NCBI GenBank assembly: GCA_900318395.1
Contig: ONKL01000005.1
Location: 1-64,000 of the forward strand
DNA from: an uncultured Prevotella sp.
GTDB taxonomy: Bacteria > Bacteroidota > Bacteroidia > Bacteroidales > Bacteroidaceae
DNA length: 64,000 nucleotides
Reading direction: 5' to 3'
Part shown: positions 17,453 to 24,893 of the stretch, piece by piece
How the letters are laid out: each line of letters begins with the position of its first letter
Numbering within the stretch: the stretch's first letter is position 1
Program-made: the position numbers and the translations under genes
The notes under the pieces: model-generated
What the model saw: only the letters and a program-made list of their open reading frames with translations
Database searches by the model: none
Told to the model about the DNA's origin: nothing

Positions 17453-17899
17453 ATGATGAATACAGCACTCCAAACTATTGCAACAAAAGCTCTCCCCGCT
17501 CTTTCTGGTGAGCAGATAACATACAATGCAGCTAAGAACGTGTTTCTTTCGCAGGGATACACTAGTGCAGCAGGAAATATGTACTACAAGGCTATCCGTC
17601 TGTCAAACAGACTGGTGGTGTACTATGATCTTGGGCAGGGGTATGCCTATACCTTCCTGAACGGTATCAAACTCTACTGCTTTGATGGGCAGAAGGCCAG
17701 CCTCATCGCTCAGAAGTACTGGGGTGGCTGTGACTATCGCATCTTCAGCGAGCAGTTTGCCAAGGAGCAGAGCATCATGATGCTGAAGGGCTTCTTGGAG
17801 GGACAGCTGAAGTTGCAGGGAGCACGCGTGAGTGATCAAGAACTCATCAGCTTTGCAAGAGGTATGATCGAGGAGACTCAACGCAAGCAGTTAGCCTAA
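17453..17899 (+). CDS. unknown protein, first of two tandem paralogues
   Basis: A 148-residue protein I do not recognise. It shares a core with the next gene: 'YYKAIRLSNRLVVYY' here against 'YYRGIRFCDRIVILE' there, then 'IKLYCFDGQKASLI' against 'IELYAFNGQKMELI', and a C-terminal helix starting 'FAKEQSIMMLKGFL'. The core is strand-rich with an Asp/Asn-Gly-Gln-Lys turn. There is no signal peptide or membrane segment. It is the first gene after the promoter at 17345-17375 and the probable partner of the helicase two genes on. ATG 17453 is immediately followed by another ATG. Confidence 0.65.
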   Translation: MMNTALQTIATKALPALSGEQITYNAAKNVFLSQGYTSAAGNMYYKAIRLSNRLVVYYDLGQGYAYTFLNGIKLYCFDGQKASLIAQKYWGGCDYRIFSEQFAKEQSIMMLKGFLEGQLKLQGARVSDQELISFARGMIEETQRKQLA

Positions 17900-17956
17900 G
17901 GGCTACTGCCTGCGACATAGATAACAAGATGTTTAACCATTAAAATCGACAAAACT

Positions 17957-18463
17957 ATGGCAACATTGACAAAGGCAATCAACAAGAACCTGTTTGACAG
18001 CATCCTGCCGTCATTCGGTAATCCGCGAGTTCATATTCCCGTCTGGGATGACAGTCAGAAGATGTTCATCTGCGATGAGTTCGAGAGTGGTAGCGGACAT
18101 CGTTATTATCGTGGCATCCGCTTCTGTGATCGTATCGTCATCCTTGAGAAGGTGGGTCTGTATCACAGTTGGACTTACATCGACAGCATCGAACTCTATG
18201 CCTTCAACGGGCAGAAGATGGAACTCATCCAGAAGCGTGACTACGATAAGGTATTCCGCAGCGAGGCGTTTATCCGTCAGGAGTCGGAGCAGATGGTGAA
18301 GGACTATCTGACTGGTGTGATGAAAGCTCAGCGCATCTGTGCTCCTGTAGAGCAGATTGCAGCCCAGGCCTCTGAACTGATCAACGGATGCTACAAGAGC
18401 TTCCTTGATCCGGACTTCAACACACGTTTAACTCAAATACTCCCCAAACTAGAACAGCGATAA
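17957..18463 (+). CDS. unknown protein, second of two tandem paralogues
   Basis: A 168-residue paralogue of the preceding protein, with the same 'FNGQK' turn and C-terminal helix ('FIRQESEQMVKDYL') and about 30 extra residues at the C terminus. Its stop is two bases from the helicase start at 18466, so expression is coupled. Tandem duplication with clear divergence suggests that the two form a heteromeric pair or have split roles, which is inference. Confidence 0.65.
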   Translation: MATLTKAINKNLFDSILPSFGNPRVHIPVWDDSQKMFICDEFESGSGHRYYRGIRFCDRIVILEKVGLYHSWTYIDSIELYAFNGQKMELIQKRDYDKVFRSEAFIRQESEQMVKDYLTGVMKAQRICAPVEQIAAQASELINGCYKSFLDPDFNTRLTQILPKLEQR

Positions 18464-18465
18464 TT

Positions 18466-20514
18466 ATGGAAAACATGATCGACACACAGAACAAGCAGCA
18501 GGTGATGGCTTTCGAGCTGATTGCCAACACCAACAGTAGTTTCTTCCTCACAGGACGTGCAGGAACAGGTAAGACAACCTTCTTGCGCAATGTGCAGAAG
18601 ATGGTGGACAAGCAGTTTATCACACTGGCTCCCACTGGTGTGGCTGCTATCCTCGCAGGTGGTGATACTATCCACTCATTCTTCGGACTGCCCATGGATG
18701 TATGCACACTAGGCACGATGGGGAAGATGAGTGAGGCGAGAATCCTCACACTGATCCATACGGACACCATTATTATAGATGAGGTGTCGATGGTGCGCTG
18801 CGACATCATTGATGCCATCGACTACACGATGCGGAAGACGCTGCGCTCTTCACTGCCTTTCGGAGGTAAGCAGGTGATCTTCGTGGGTGATATGTTCCAG
18901 CTACCACCAGTACTGAAGAAAGGGGCTGAAAGCGATCTGATGCACGACCTCTATCATGCGGATGACTGTTTCTTCTACAAGGCAGACGTTATCAAGCGTA
19001 TGCGAATGGTGAAGATCGAGTTCCAGAAGGTGTATCGTCAGGAAGATGAGGCTTTTCTCAAAATCCTTGAGAGCGTTCGCCTGAACAAGACGACCCCAGA
19101 GATTCTGATGCATCTGAATGAGCGTGTCTGCCATCCTACAAAGGAGGATGGGGCAGTGATCACGCTGGCATCGCTCAATAGGACTGCTGATGGCATCAAT
19201 CAGAATCGTCTTGCTGAGATTGAGGCAGAGGAGTACACTTACGAGGGTACTGTCACTGGCAAGTTCGAGGAGAAGCGTTTCCCTGTGGATAAGACCATGA
19301 AGCTGAAGGTGGGTGCTCAGGTGATGTTTACTCGCAACGATTCGCATAAGCGTTGGGTGAATGGCACCATTGGCAAAGTGACCAAGTTGTCGAAGGACGA
19401 GATAAAGGTAACTATTGAGGGTGGTGAGACCTACGTGGTGCCTAACTGCTCTTGGGAGTCGTACAGTTATGAGTACGATAAGGAGGAGCGCAAGATGAAG
19501 AAAGAACTGATGGGTACGTTCACCCAGTATCCGCTTCGACTCGCATGGGCCATCACTGTACATAAGAGTCAGGGTATGACTTTTGACAAGCTCTACCTTG
19601 ATCTGAGCAGAGGCATGTTCGCTGCAGGCCAACTCTATGTAGCACTGAGTCGTGTGCGTTCGTTGGGTGGATTGTTCCTCTCGCGTCCTATCATTCCTCA
19701 GTATGCTCATACGAGCCGTGAAGTGCTGTCGTATGCCAACGGCTATAACGACGAGCAGATGATCAACAGCGAGATTGAAAGCGGAAAGGCTGTCTATCAG
19801 TTGCTGGCGCATCACGACTATGATGAGGCTGCCAAGCAGTATCTGATGTTGGTGCAGAAGAAGGCTTCCAATGGCGACATCAAGGAGGCGATGCAGCAGA
19901 CCAAGCGATTCCTCGATACTGTGATCTGTGACGAAGAACTTTATGGGTGTGCAGAAGAGATTCCAGCATCGTTGATGGAGGCAGACCATTGGGCACCTAA
20001 GTTCCTCGTGGCCCTGTTGAGCCTCTATGCAGGCAAGTATGAGCAGGCCTTGGTGTATGCTGATAGCGTGTTGGCTCAGCATCAATGCCAGGAGGCTCTC
20101 TATGTGAAGTCACGCAGTCTGGCTAAACTCGAACGTTACGAGGAGGCTGACACTGTGAATGTGCTGATGGGTGACGTGTTCGATATGTCAACGCCAGACT
20201 GCAAGGTGCTCTACATGATTGCCATGCTCAACGAGTTGCATATTGGCGACAATGGTCTGAACCTGATGCAGGAACTCATCAAGGCAAAGCCAAAGTACGA
20301 CAAGGGTATCCTGTCGCTTCGTTATCTGATGAAGCGTAAGGGCTTGGGGCTCGTGAAGACATCGGATGATCCTCGAGAGTTGGTGGATGACTTCAATTCG
20401 GACATCACTGATGAAGAGTTTGCCCAGAAGTTGGCAACAGCTCGCGAGAAGGCTCCAAAGGCAGTAGAATACCTGCTTCGACTCATCAAGAAGCAGGTGT
20501 TCTCTGACGAGTGA
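18466..20514 (+). CDS. PIF1-like SF1B helicase with TPR tail
   Basis: A 682-residue helicase. The PIF1-type core covers about residues 10-420: Walker A 'GRAGTGKTTF' near 32, 'APTGVAAILAGG', Walker B 'IIDEVSMV' near 104, 'FVGDMFQLPPV' near 140, and 'AITVHKSQGMTFDK' with 'YVALSRVRSL' in the second RecA domain. Residues from about 430 to 680 are helical TPR-like repeats ('AVYQLLAHHDYDEAAKQYL', 'AGKYEQALVYADSVL'). PIF1 enzymes unwind 5'-3', often at G-quadruplexes or RNA-DNA hybrids. The TPR tail may bind partners, perhaps the two small proteins encoded upstream. Confidence 0.88.
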   Translation: MENMIDTQNKQQVMAFELIANTNSSFFLTGRAGTGKTTFLRNVQKMVDKQFITLAPTGVAAILAGGDTIHSFFGLPMDVCTLGTMGKMSEARILTLIHTDTIIIDEVSMVRCDIIDAIDYTMRKTLRSSLPFGGKQVIFVGDMFQLPPVLKKGAESDLMHDLYHADDCFFYKADVIKRMRMVKIEFQKVYRQEDEAFLKILESVRLNKTTPEILMHLNERVCHPTKEDGAVITLASLNRTADGINQNRLAEIEAEEYTYEGTVTGKFEEKRFPVDKTMKLKVGAQVMFTRNDSHKRWVNGTIGKVTKLSKDEIKVTIEGGETYVVPNCSWESYSYEYDKEERKMKKELMGTFTQYPLRLAWAITVHKSQGMTFDKLYLDLSRGMFAAGQLYVALSRVRSLGGLFLSRPIIPQYAHTSREVLSYANGYNDEQMINSEIESGKAVYQLLAHHDYDEAAKQYLMLVQKKASNGDIKEAMQQTKRFLDTVICDEELYGCAEEIPASLMEADHWAPKFLVALLSLYAGKYEQALVYADSVLAQHQCQEALYVKSRSLAKLERYEEADTVNVLMGDVFDMSTPDCKVLYMIAMLNELHIGDNGLNLMQELIKAKPKYDKGILSLRYLMKRKGLGLVKTSDDPRELVDDFNSDITDEEFAQKLATAREKAPKAVEYLLRLIKKQVFSDE

Positions 20515-20565
20515 ACTTCGGATGCCATGATTAACATATTTACTAACTAAACACAACTACAAACT

Positions 20566-21105
20566 ATGAGACACGCGAAAGATACAGAGAACGAAGAGTT
20601 GAAGCAGTTTCATTGCTCTATCCTCATCAAGGAGATGCAGGAGAAAGTGCAGATGCTTAAGGCGTATGGGATGACTGAAGAGGAGATAATCTCACAGTTG
20701 TTCTGCTGCCACCCATTGCCTAAGTTGATGATCAGCAGGAGCTACAGGATATTCTTAGGCGATGAGCGTAAAGAGGTGCATTTGGAGCCTTTGGTAAAGT
20801 CAGTGTATCTGCTATTCCTGAAGCATCCTGAAGGTATCAATTTCAAGGACTTACCTGACTATCGCGAAGAGCTGACAAGAATCTATGACAAGGTTCGCCC
20901 TTGGGGATTATCTGATAGAGCCATTCAGAGTATAGAGGATGTTACTAATCCGCTACTTAACTCTATCAATGAGAAATGCACAAGAATCAGGAAGGTATTT
21001 ACTTCCATACTTGATAGTAGCATTGCTGAACAATATTACATAAAAGGTAAACGAGGTGAGCCCAAGAAAATCTCCCTCCCTCGTGAACTGGTGACTTGGG
21101 AATGA
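20566..21105 (+). CDS. unknown protein, paralogue of the gene after ftsZ
   Basis: A 179-residue soluble protein of unknown function. It is homologous to the protein at 23031-23615: both contain a 'SRSYRIFLGD' or 'TNDYRFILED' strand, 'VYLLFLKHPEGI', 'DYREELTR', 'NPLLNSINEKCTRI' and a final 'KISLPRELV'. The conserved 'NEKC(T/S)RI(R/K)KVF' helix is the most striking part. The two genes bracket the FtsZ gene and two small ORFs. The N-terminal 45 residues are helical. Possibly a DNA-binding or scaffold protein, but no known motif supports that. Confidence 0.6.
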   Translation: MRHAKDTENEELKQFHCSILIKEMQEKVQMLKAYGMTEEEIISQLFCCHPLPKLMISRSYRIFLGDERKEVHLEPLVKSVYLLFLKHPEGINFKDLPDYREELTRIYDKVRPWGLSDRAIQSIEDVTNPLLNSINEKCTRIRKVFTSILDSSIAEQYYIKGKRGEPKKISLPRELVTWE

Positions 21106-21115
21106 AATGCCATTT

Positions 21116-21172
21116 CCACAAGCCTTGTGGGGCATATTTGCTTGGTGGCATAGATATTTGTTCGTATCTTTG
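21116..21172 (+). promoter_or_regulatory. dyad plus promoter upstream of the 21197 gene
   Basis: A perfect 15-base dyad CCACAAG-C-CTTGTGG (21116-21130) precedes TTGG (21142-21145) and TATCTTTG (21165-21172), spaced 19 bases. The ftsZ promoter has a matching dyad with a compensating base pair. Confidence 0.6.
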
Positions 21173-21196
21173 CCACAGTTTTTTATATTGCAAGTT

Positions 21197-21532
21197 ATGA
21201 CAGATTACGAGTACATTATTAAACAAGCGAAGAAGCTTTATTACACACAATGGAGCGAAGAGGAATTACGTAAATGCGTGGACATGTTGCCAGCGCTTGA
21301 ACGCGAAGAACTTGTGTCGTTGTGCCATTGTAAATGGATCAAGAAAGTAATGAAAGCGCAGAATTACCTTTTTAGTTATGCAAGGCAAAGATACAATAAC
21401 AGATGTTATGATGAAGAAGTTTATATTGGTTATAGCGTCATTCGTGGTTGCACTGATAGTAGTTGGGGCGTTTTGGCATCTGAATGTCCAAAAAGAGCAT
21501 GCTTTCGACTATTACCAGAAGGAGTTGGCTAA
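21197..21532 (+). CDS. small unknown protein, C-terminus uncertain
   Basis: A 111-residue ORF from ATG 21197, 24 bases after a TATCTTTG box; the longer upstream reading through the promoter is not believable. Residues 1-65 ('YEYIIKQAKKLYYTQW', 'LPALEREELVSLCHCKWI') look like a real helical protein. The last 40 or so residues overlap the membrane segment of the next ORF in another frame and look unnatural (Cys/Ser-rich). Either the two genes truly overlap by about 120 bases or a frameshift near 21400 has split one small membrane protein. Confidence 0.5.
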   Translation: MTDYEYIIKQAKKLYYTQWSEEELRKCVDMLPALEREELVSLCHCKWIKKVMKAQNYLFSYARQRYNNRCYDEEVYIGYSVIRGCTDSSWGVLASECPKRACFRLLPEGVG

Positions 21533-21686
21533 GCGCGATAAGAAGATGAGGCAGATGGAGGACTCCATACGTCATCTGGGAGCCAGAGTGGAGATCTACG
21601 AGATAACTTTCGATGCACTACGTGAGGTGGATTCTGCAACAGTGGATAGAGTCTTCCATACGATATGGAATGTTCGTGAAGAATAA
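21411..21686 (+). CDS. small single-pass membrane protein with coiled coil
   Basis: A 91-residue protein from ATG 21411; in-frame ATGs at 21378 and 21408 are alternatives. The N terminus 'MKKFILVIASFVVALIVVG' is a signal anchor, and the rest is a charged helix ('YYQKELAKRDKKMRQMEDSI') likely to form a coiled coil outside the membrane. It overlaps the preceding ORF. It sits just before ftsZ and, with its anchor plus coiled coil, loosely resembles small divisome proteins of the FtsB/FtsL type, but no sequence signature supports that. Confidence 0.5.
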   Translation: MKKFILVIASFVVALIVVGAFWHLNVQKEHAFDYYQKELAKRDKKMRQMEDSIRHLGARVEIYEITFDALREVDSATVDRVFHTIWNVREE

Positions 21687-21692
21687 ATATCT

Positions 21693-21743
21693 CTCGCAAG
21701 CCTTGCGGAGATTTGGAAGTATGAGGGAAGTTTCGTATCTTTG
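21693..21743 (+). promoter_or_regulatory. dyad plus promoter of ftsZ
   Basis: Dyad CGCAAG-C-CTTGCG (21695-21707), then TTTG (21712-21715) and TATCTTTG (21736-21743) with 20 bases between. The dyad ends 4 bases before the -33 box. Compared with 21116-21130, an A-T pair is replaced by G-C in both arms, so the symmetry is maintained. Confidence 0.6.
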
Positions 21744-21769
21744 TACCCGAAATTAAATGGAGTATAAAT

Positions 21770-23038
21770 ATGGGTGAAGATATTATTCCTTTTTTTAATG
21801 AGGTAACTGACAAGATGCAGGGCATCATCAAGGTCGTTGGCGTTGGTGGTGGAGGCTGCAACGCTGTTAATAATATGTATAAGGAGGGTGTAGAGGGGGT
21901 GACGTATGCTGTCTGCAATACGGATAGTCAGTCGTTGTCACGCTCGGAAGTGCCAGTGAAGATACAATTAGGCGAAGGTTTAGGCGCAGGGGGCGATCCA
22001 GAGAAGGGACGGAATGAGGCTGTGAGTACTATCGACAGTATTCAGAATCTGCTAAACGATGGCACCAAGATGGTTTTTGTGACTGCTGGTATGGGTGGCG
22101 GCACTGGTACTGGTGCTGCTCCTGTGGTGGCTGGTGTGGCAAAGAATATGGGATTGCTGACAATTGGTGTGGTGACGATTCCATTCTACTTTGAGAAGAA
22201 GCGCAAGATCATAAAGGCTTTGAAAGGCGTGGAGGAGATGCGTAAGAACGTGGATGCCCTCCTGATTGTGAACAATGAACGCCTCTGTGATGTCTATTCC
22301 GATGCTGAGATTCCTTTGAAGGAGGCTTTCTTCAGGGCTGACAATATCCTGATGGATGCTGTGAAGGGTATCTCGGAACTCATCACCTTGCCCAGTGACG
22401 GTGGTATCAAGAGTGACTTCCGCGATGTGGAGACTACGATGAAGAATGGCGGTGGTGCTATTATGGCTATGGGACGCGCCAGTGGTGAACATCGCGTAGA
22501 GAGAGCCATTCTCAATGCTTTGGACTCTCCTCTGCTTTATGGTAATGACATTGGCAAAGCCAAACGCATCCTCTTTAACATCTATGCGAGCGATGAATTT
22601 CCTATCTTTGTACGTGAGTTGCAAGAGATAGATGATTTCTTTGATCAGCTGGATCCCAATATCGAGGTAATATGGGGTACGGCTACGGATGATTCTCTGG
22701 GGGAGGATGCCAAGGTGACGATTCTCGCCACAGGTATGGAGGATAGTCTGAAGGAGGAAGTGAAGACAGATGTGTATCGTAACGAGGATGAATATTTCGA
22801 GAATCTGATACCTCTGCTCTATAAGCCTGCCAAGAAGACACCAACGATGGCGCAAGTCATAGCAAAGCAGCAAGAGATTGTCTTCGATGTGGAGCCTGCT
22901 CCTGAGCCTGAACCAGCAGTGGCTCCTGAGCCGGAACCTGAGCCTGAACCTATACCTAAAAAAGAAAAGACTCCCTCAGCAATTGATAAATTGAAGAATT
23001 GGCTCAATTGTTTTATGAAAGAAGATCCGAATGACTGA
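21770..23038 (+). CDS. ftsZ: FtsZ, probably a second copy
   Basis: A 422-residue tubulin-like GTPase. The core has '[13 protein letters not shown]' (nucleotide binding), the tubulin signature '[10 protein letters not shown]' and 'NNER'. In the T7 loop the acidic pair is kept as 'SDFRDVETT', but the usual Asn of NxDFxD is replaced. A Pro-Glu linker (about 370-395) leads to a C-terminal amphipathic '[11 protein letters not shown]'. Polymerisation and GTP hydrolysis look possible. The neighbourhood is not the cell-wall/division (dcw) cluster: unknown genes and a PIF1 helicase surround it. The sequence departs in places from what I expect of the standard Bacteroidota FtsZ (for example GGGGC for GGGGG). 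I therefore think it is a paralogue, which the rest of the genome would confirm. Confidence 0.85.
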   Translation: MGEDIIPFFNEVTDKMQGIIKVVGVGGGGCNAVNNMYKEGVEGVTYAVCNTDSQSLSRSEVPVKIQLGEGLGAGGDPEKGRNEAVSTIDSIQNLLNDGTKMVFVTAGMGGGTGTGAAPVVAGVAKNMGLLTIGVVTIPFYFEKKRKIIKALKGVEEMRKNVDALLIVNNERLCDVYSDAEIPLKEAFFRADNILMDAVKGISELITLPSDGGIKSDFRDVETTMKNGGGAIMAMGRASGEHRVERAILNALDSPLLYGNDIGKAKRILFNIYASDEFPIFVRELQEIDDFFDQLDPNIEVIWGTATDDSLGEDAKVTILATGMEDSLKEEVKTDVYRNEDEYFENLIPLLYKPAKKTPTMAQVIAKQQEIVFDVEPAPEPEPAVAPEPEPEPEPIPKKEKTPSAIDKLKNWLNCFMKEDPND

Positions 23039-23615
23039 ACAGATGACACCTGAAGAGATGGCCTTGGAGGTGAAGCGTCTCGCAGGGCAGCTACAGGCAG
23101 AGGGTAAGATCGACCTTTTGCTGAAAGCCCTTGGTGTGCCCTTGCTCGAAGAATTGCGCATCGAGGCTGCCAAGGGGAAACTGAGTCGTCTTCTCATCAC
23201 CAACGACTATCGATTCATCCTTGAAGATTATAATCGTCAGGAGGTGGAGCTTCAGCCTGTGCATAAGGCTGTCTATCTGCTCTTCCTGGCGCATCCTGAA
23301 GGGATAGAGTTCAAACGACTCTCGGATTATCGCGAGGAACTTACCCGTTATTATATGGCTACGGCAAAGCTGATGGATAAGGAGAAAATTATCGAAGGCG
23401 TGGATCATCTGGTTAATCCTCTCGATAATGCCATCAATGAGAAATGTTCGCGTATCAAGAAGGTGTTTCTCGACATGATGGACGAATATACTGCGAGCTA
23501 CTACATTATCAGCAGCCATACCCAGAAACACATCGCAGGCTCCAGCCGTATCTGGTATCAACGCCTGAAGGTCATCACCCTGCCAAGAGAATTAGTCGTT
23601 TATTCAAAAGCGTGA
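23031..23615 (+). CDS. unknown protein, paralogue of 20566-21105
   Basis: A 194-residue protein that overlaps the 3' end of ftsZ by 8 bases, so it is probably translationally coupled to it. It shares its core with the protein at 20566-21105 ('VYLLFLAHPEGI', 'DYREELTRYY', 'NEKCSRIKKVF', 'ITLPRELVVY'). It has an extra N-terminal helical region and a longer loop before the last strand. The duplication around ftsZ and the overlap suggest a functional link to this FtsZ. No catalytic motif is evident. Confidence 0.6.
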   Translation: MTEQMTPEEMALEVKRLAGQLQAEGKIDLLLKALGVPLLEELRIEAAKGKLSRLLITNDYRFILEDYNRQEVELQPVHKAVYLLFLAHPEGIEFKRLSDYREELTRYYMATAKLMDKEKIIEGVDHLVNPLDNAINEKCSRIKKVFLDMMDEYTASYYIISSHTQKHIAGSSRIWYQRLKVITLPRELVVYSKA

Positions 23616-23632
23616 TTAGGGAAGACAAAAAA

Positions 23633-23667
23633 GAAAGCAAGAGTGTCATCACGACGGTCTTGCTTTC
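23633..23667 (+). terminator. hairpin after the ftsZ block
   Basis: Perfect 10-base arms GAAAGCAAGA and TCTTGCTTTC separated by 15 bases, flanked by A-rich and T-rich sequence, 18 bases after the stop of the preceding gene. Confidence 0.55.
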
Positions 23668-23776
23668 AAATTTCTAACTAACTTATTATCAACTATTCAT
23701 TACTCATTCTGATTTTGCTGGTGCAAAGGTACGATGATTTTTGGCTGTTTGTATGCTTTTTATGTGAAAAAATAAA

Positions 23777-23816
23777 CGTAAACGTTTGCGATTTTCGATA
23801 ATTATTCGTATCTTTG
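23777..23816 (+). promoter_or_regulatory. LacI-type operator overlapping promoter
   Basis: A near-perfect palindrome CGTAAACGTTTGCG (23777-23790), the classic LacI/CcpA-type operator shape, contains the TTTG -33 box (23785-23788). TATCTTTG follows at 23809-23816, 20 bases on. It is placed to let the regulator encoded just downstream repress itself. Confidence 0.7.
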
Positions 23817-23843
23817 CCGCGTCTATCTAAATTATCAACTTTC

Positions 23844-24866
23844 ATGGCTAATATAAAACGCAGAACGTCACTGAAAGATCTCGCCAAGGAGCTTGGCGTC
23901 AGTATCGCAACCGTCAGTCGTGCGCTGAGAAGTTCGCCTGAGATTGGTCTGGAGATGCAGGCAAAGGTGAAAGAGCTGGCTAAACGACTGAACTATAGGC
24001 CTAATCCCTTTGCTCAGAGTCTTCGCAAAGAGGCTCCGAGAGTGATTGGTGTGGTGGTACCCAATTTGGTGACACATTATTATTCAGCAGTGCTTGACGG
24101 TATCGAAGAGGAGGCGCGCAAGGCGGGCTATTCGATTATCAGTGCGAACACCCATGAGAACAGTGAGGCTGAGGTGAGGGCCATCGACAATTTCATCAGT
24201 CTGCATGTGGAGGGAATCATCGCCTGTCTGGCTCAGGATACGACAGATTACAGTCATTTTGAGGAAATCTCGAACATGGGTATCCCTTTGGTCTTTTTCG
24301 GGCGTACCTGTCTGCCAGATAAGTTCTCGAGTGTGATGGCCAATGGTGATGTGGCAGCTCAGGAAGCGACACAGCACCTGATTGACACAGGTAGCCGGCG
24401 GATAGCCTTCGTGGGAGGTCCTAATCATCTGGACATGGTGAAGCGTCGTAAGCATGGCTATCTGGAGGCCCTGAAGGAGAATCGCATTCCTATTGAGCGT
24501 GAGTTGGTGGTATGTGAGAAGATTGACTACGAATGGGCTCTTGAGGCTACCACGAAGCTGTTGGAGATGGATAATCGGCCTGATGCTATCCTGGCTTTCA
24601 ACGATATCATCACGTTTGCTGCCTTTACTGCCATCAAGCAGAAGGGGCTGGAGATTCCAAAAGACGTGGCGCTGATAGGTTTTACTGATGATGTTCACAC
24701 GAAATACGTAACGCCCAAACTGTCGGTCATCGAGGATCAGTCGTATGATATGGGTGTTCAGTCTTGCCAGTTGCTGCTCAAGAACATCGGTGGCGACTCG
24801 AAGATCTACAAGAAGATCGTACCTCAGAAACTGGTGATCCGAGAGACGAGTGCCAAGCATCAATAA
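23844..24866 (+). CDS. LacI-family transcriptional regulator
   Basis: A 340-residue regulator. The N-terminal helix-turn-helix reads 'SLKDLAKELGVSIATVSRAL', followed by the hinge helix 'LNYRPNPFAQSLR' and a periplasmic-binding-like sugar sensor ('VIGVVVPNLVTHYY', 'IIACLAQD', 'AILAFNDIITFAA', 'IGFTDDVHTKYV'). I use ATG 23844; a reading ten codons longer would run through the promoter region. An operator-like palindrome overlaps its own -33 box, so autorepression is likely. The effector is unknown. The neighbouring ATPase is convergent, so its regulon is probably elsewhere, perhaps in sugar use such as the hydrolases downstream. Confidence 0.9.
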   Translation: MANIKRRTSLKDLAKELGVSIATVSRALRSSPEIGLEMQAKVKELAKRLNYRPNPFAQSLRKEAPRVIGVVVPNLVTHYYSAVLDGIEEEARKAGYSIISANTHENSEAEVRAIDNFISLHVEGIIACLAQDTTDYSHFEEISNMGIPLVFFGRTCLPDKFSSVMANGDVAAQEATQHLIDTGSRRIAFVGGPNHLDMVKRRKHGYLEALKENRIPIERELVVCEKIDYEWALEATTKLLEMDNRPDAILAFNDIITFAAFTAIKQKGLEIPKDVALIGFTDDVHTKYVTPKLSVIEDQSYDMGVQSCQLLLKNIGGDSKIYKKIVPQKLVIRETSAKHQ

Positions 24867-24867
24867 A

Positions 24868-24893
24868 GGCTTTACGCTGATGTGCGTAAAGCC
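24868..24893 (-). terminator. hairpin between convergent genes
   Basis: Perfect 10-base arms GGCTTTACGC and GCGTAAAGCC with a 6-base loop. It overlaps the last codons and stop of the metal ATPase and is followed on the minus strand by TTTATT, so it probably ends that transcript and may also serve the convergent LacI gene. Confidence 0.65.

Noticed and set aside
18901-20085. 394-codon minus-strand reading frame inside the PIF1-like helicase gene
   Set aside because: It is antisense to well-conserved helicase motifs, His/Leu-rich with no recognisable domain, and has no promoter. It is a codon-bias shadow.
22052-22873. 273-codon minus-strand frame opposite ftsZ
   Set aside because: Antisense shadow of a clearly coding FtsZ with no independent support.
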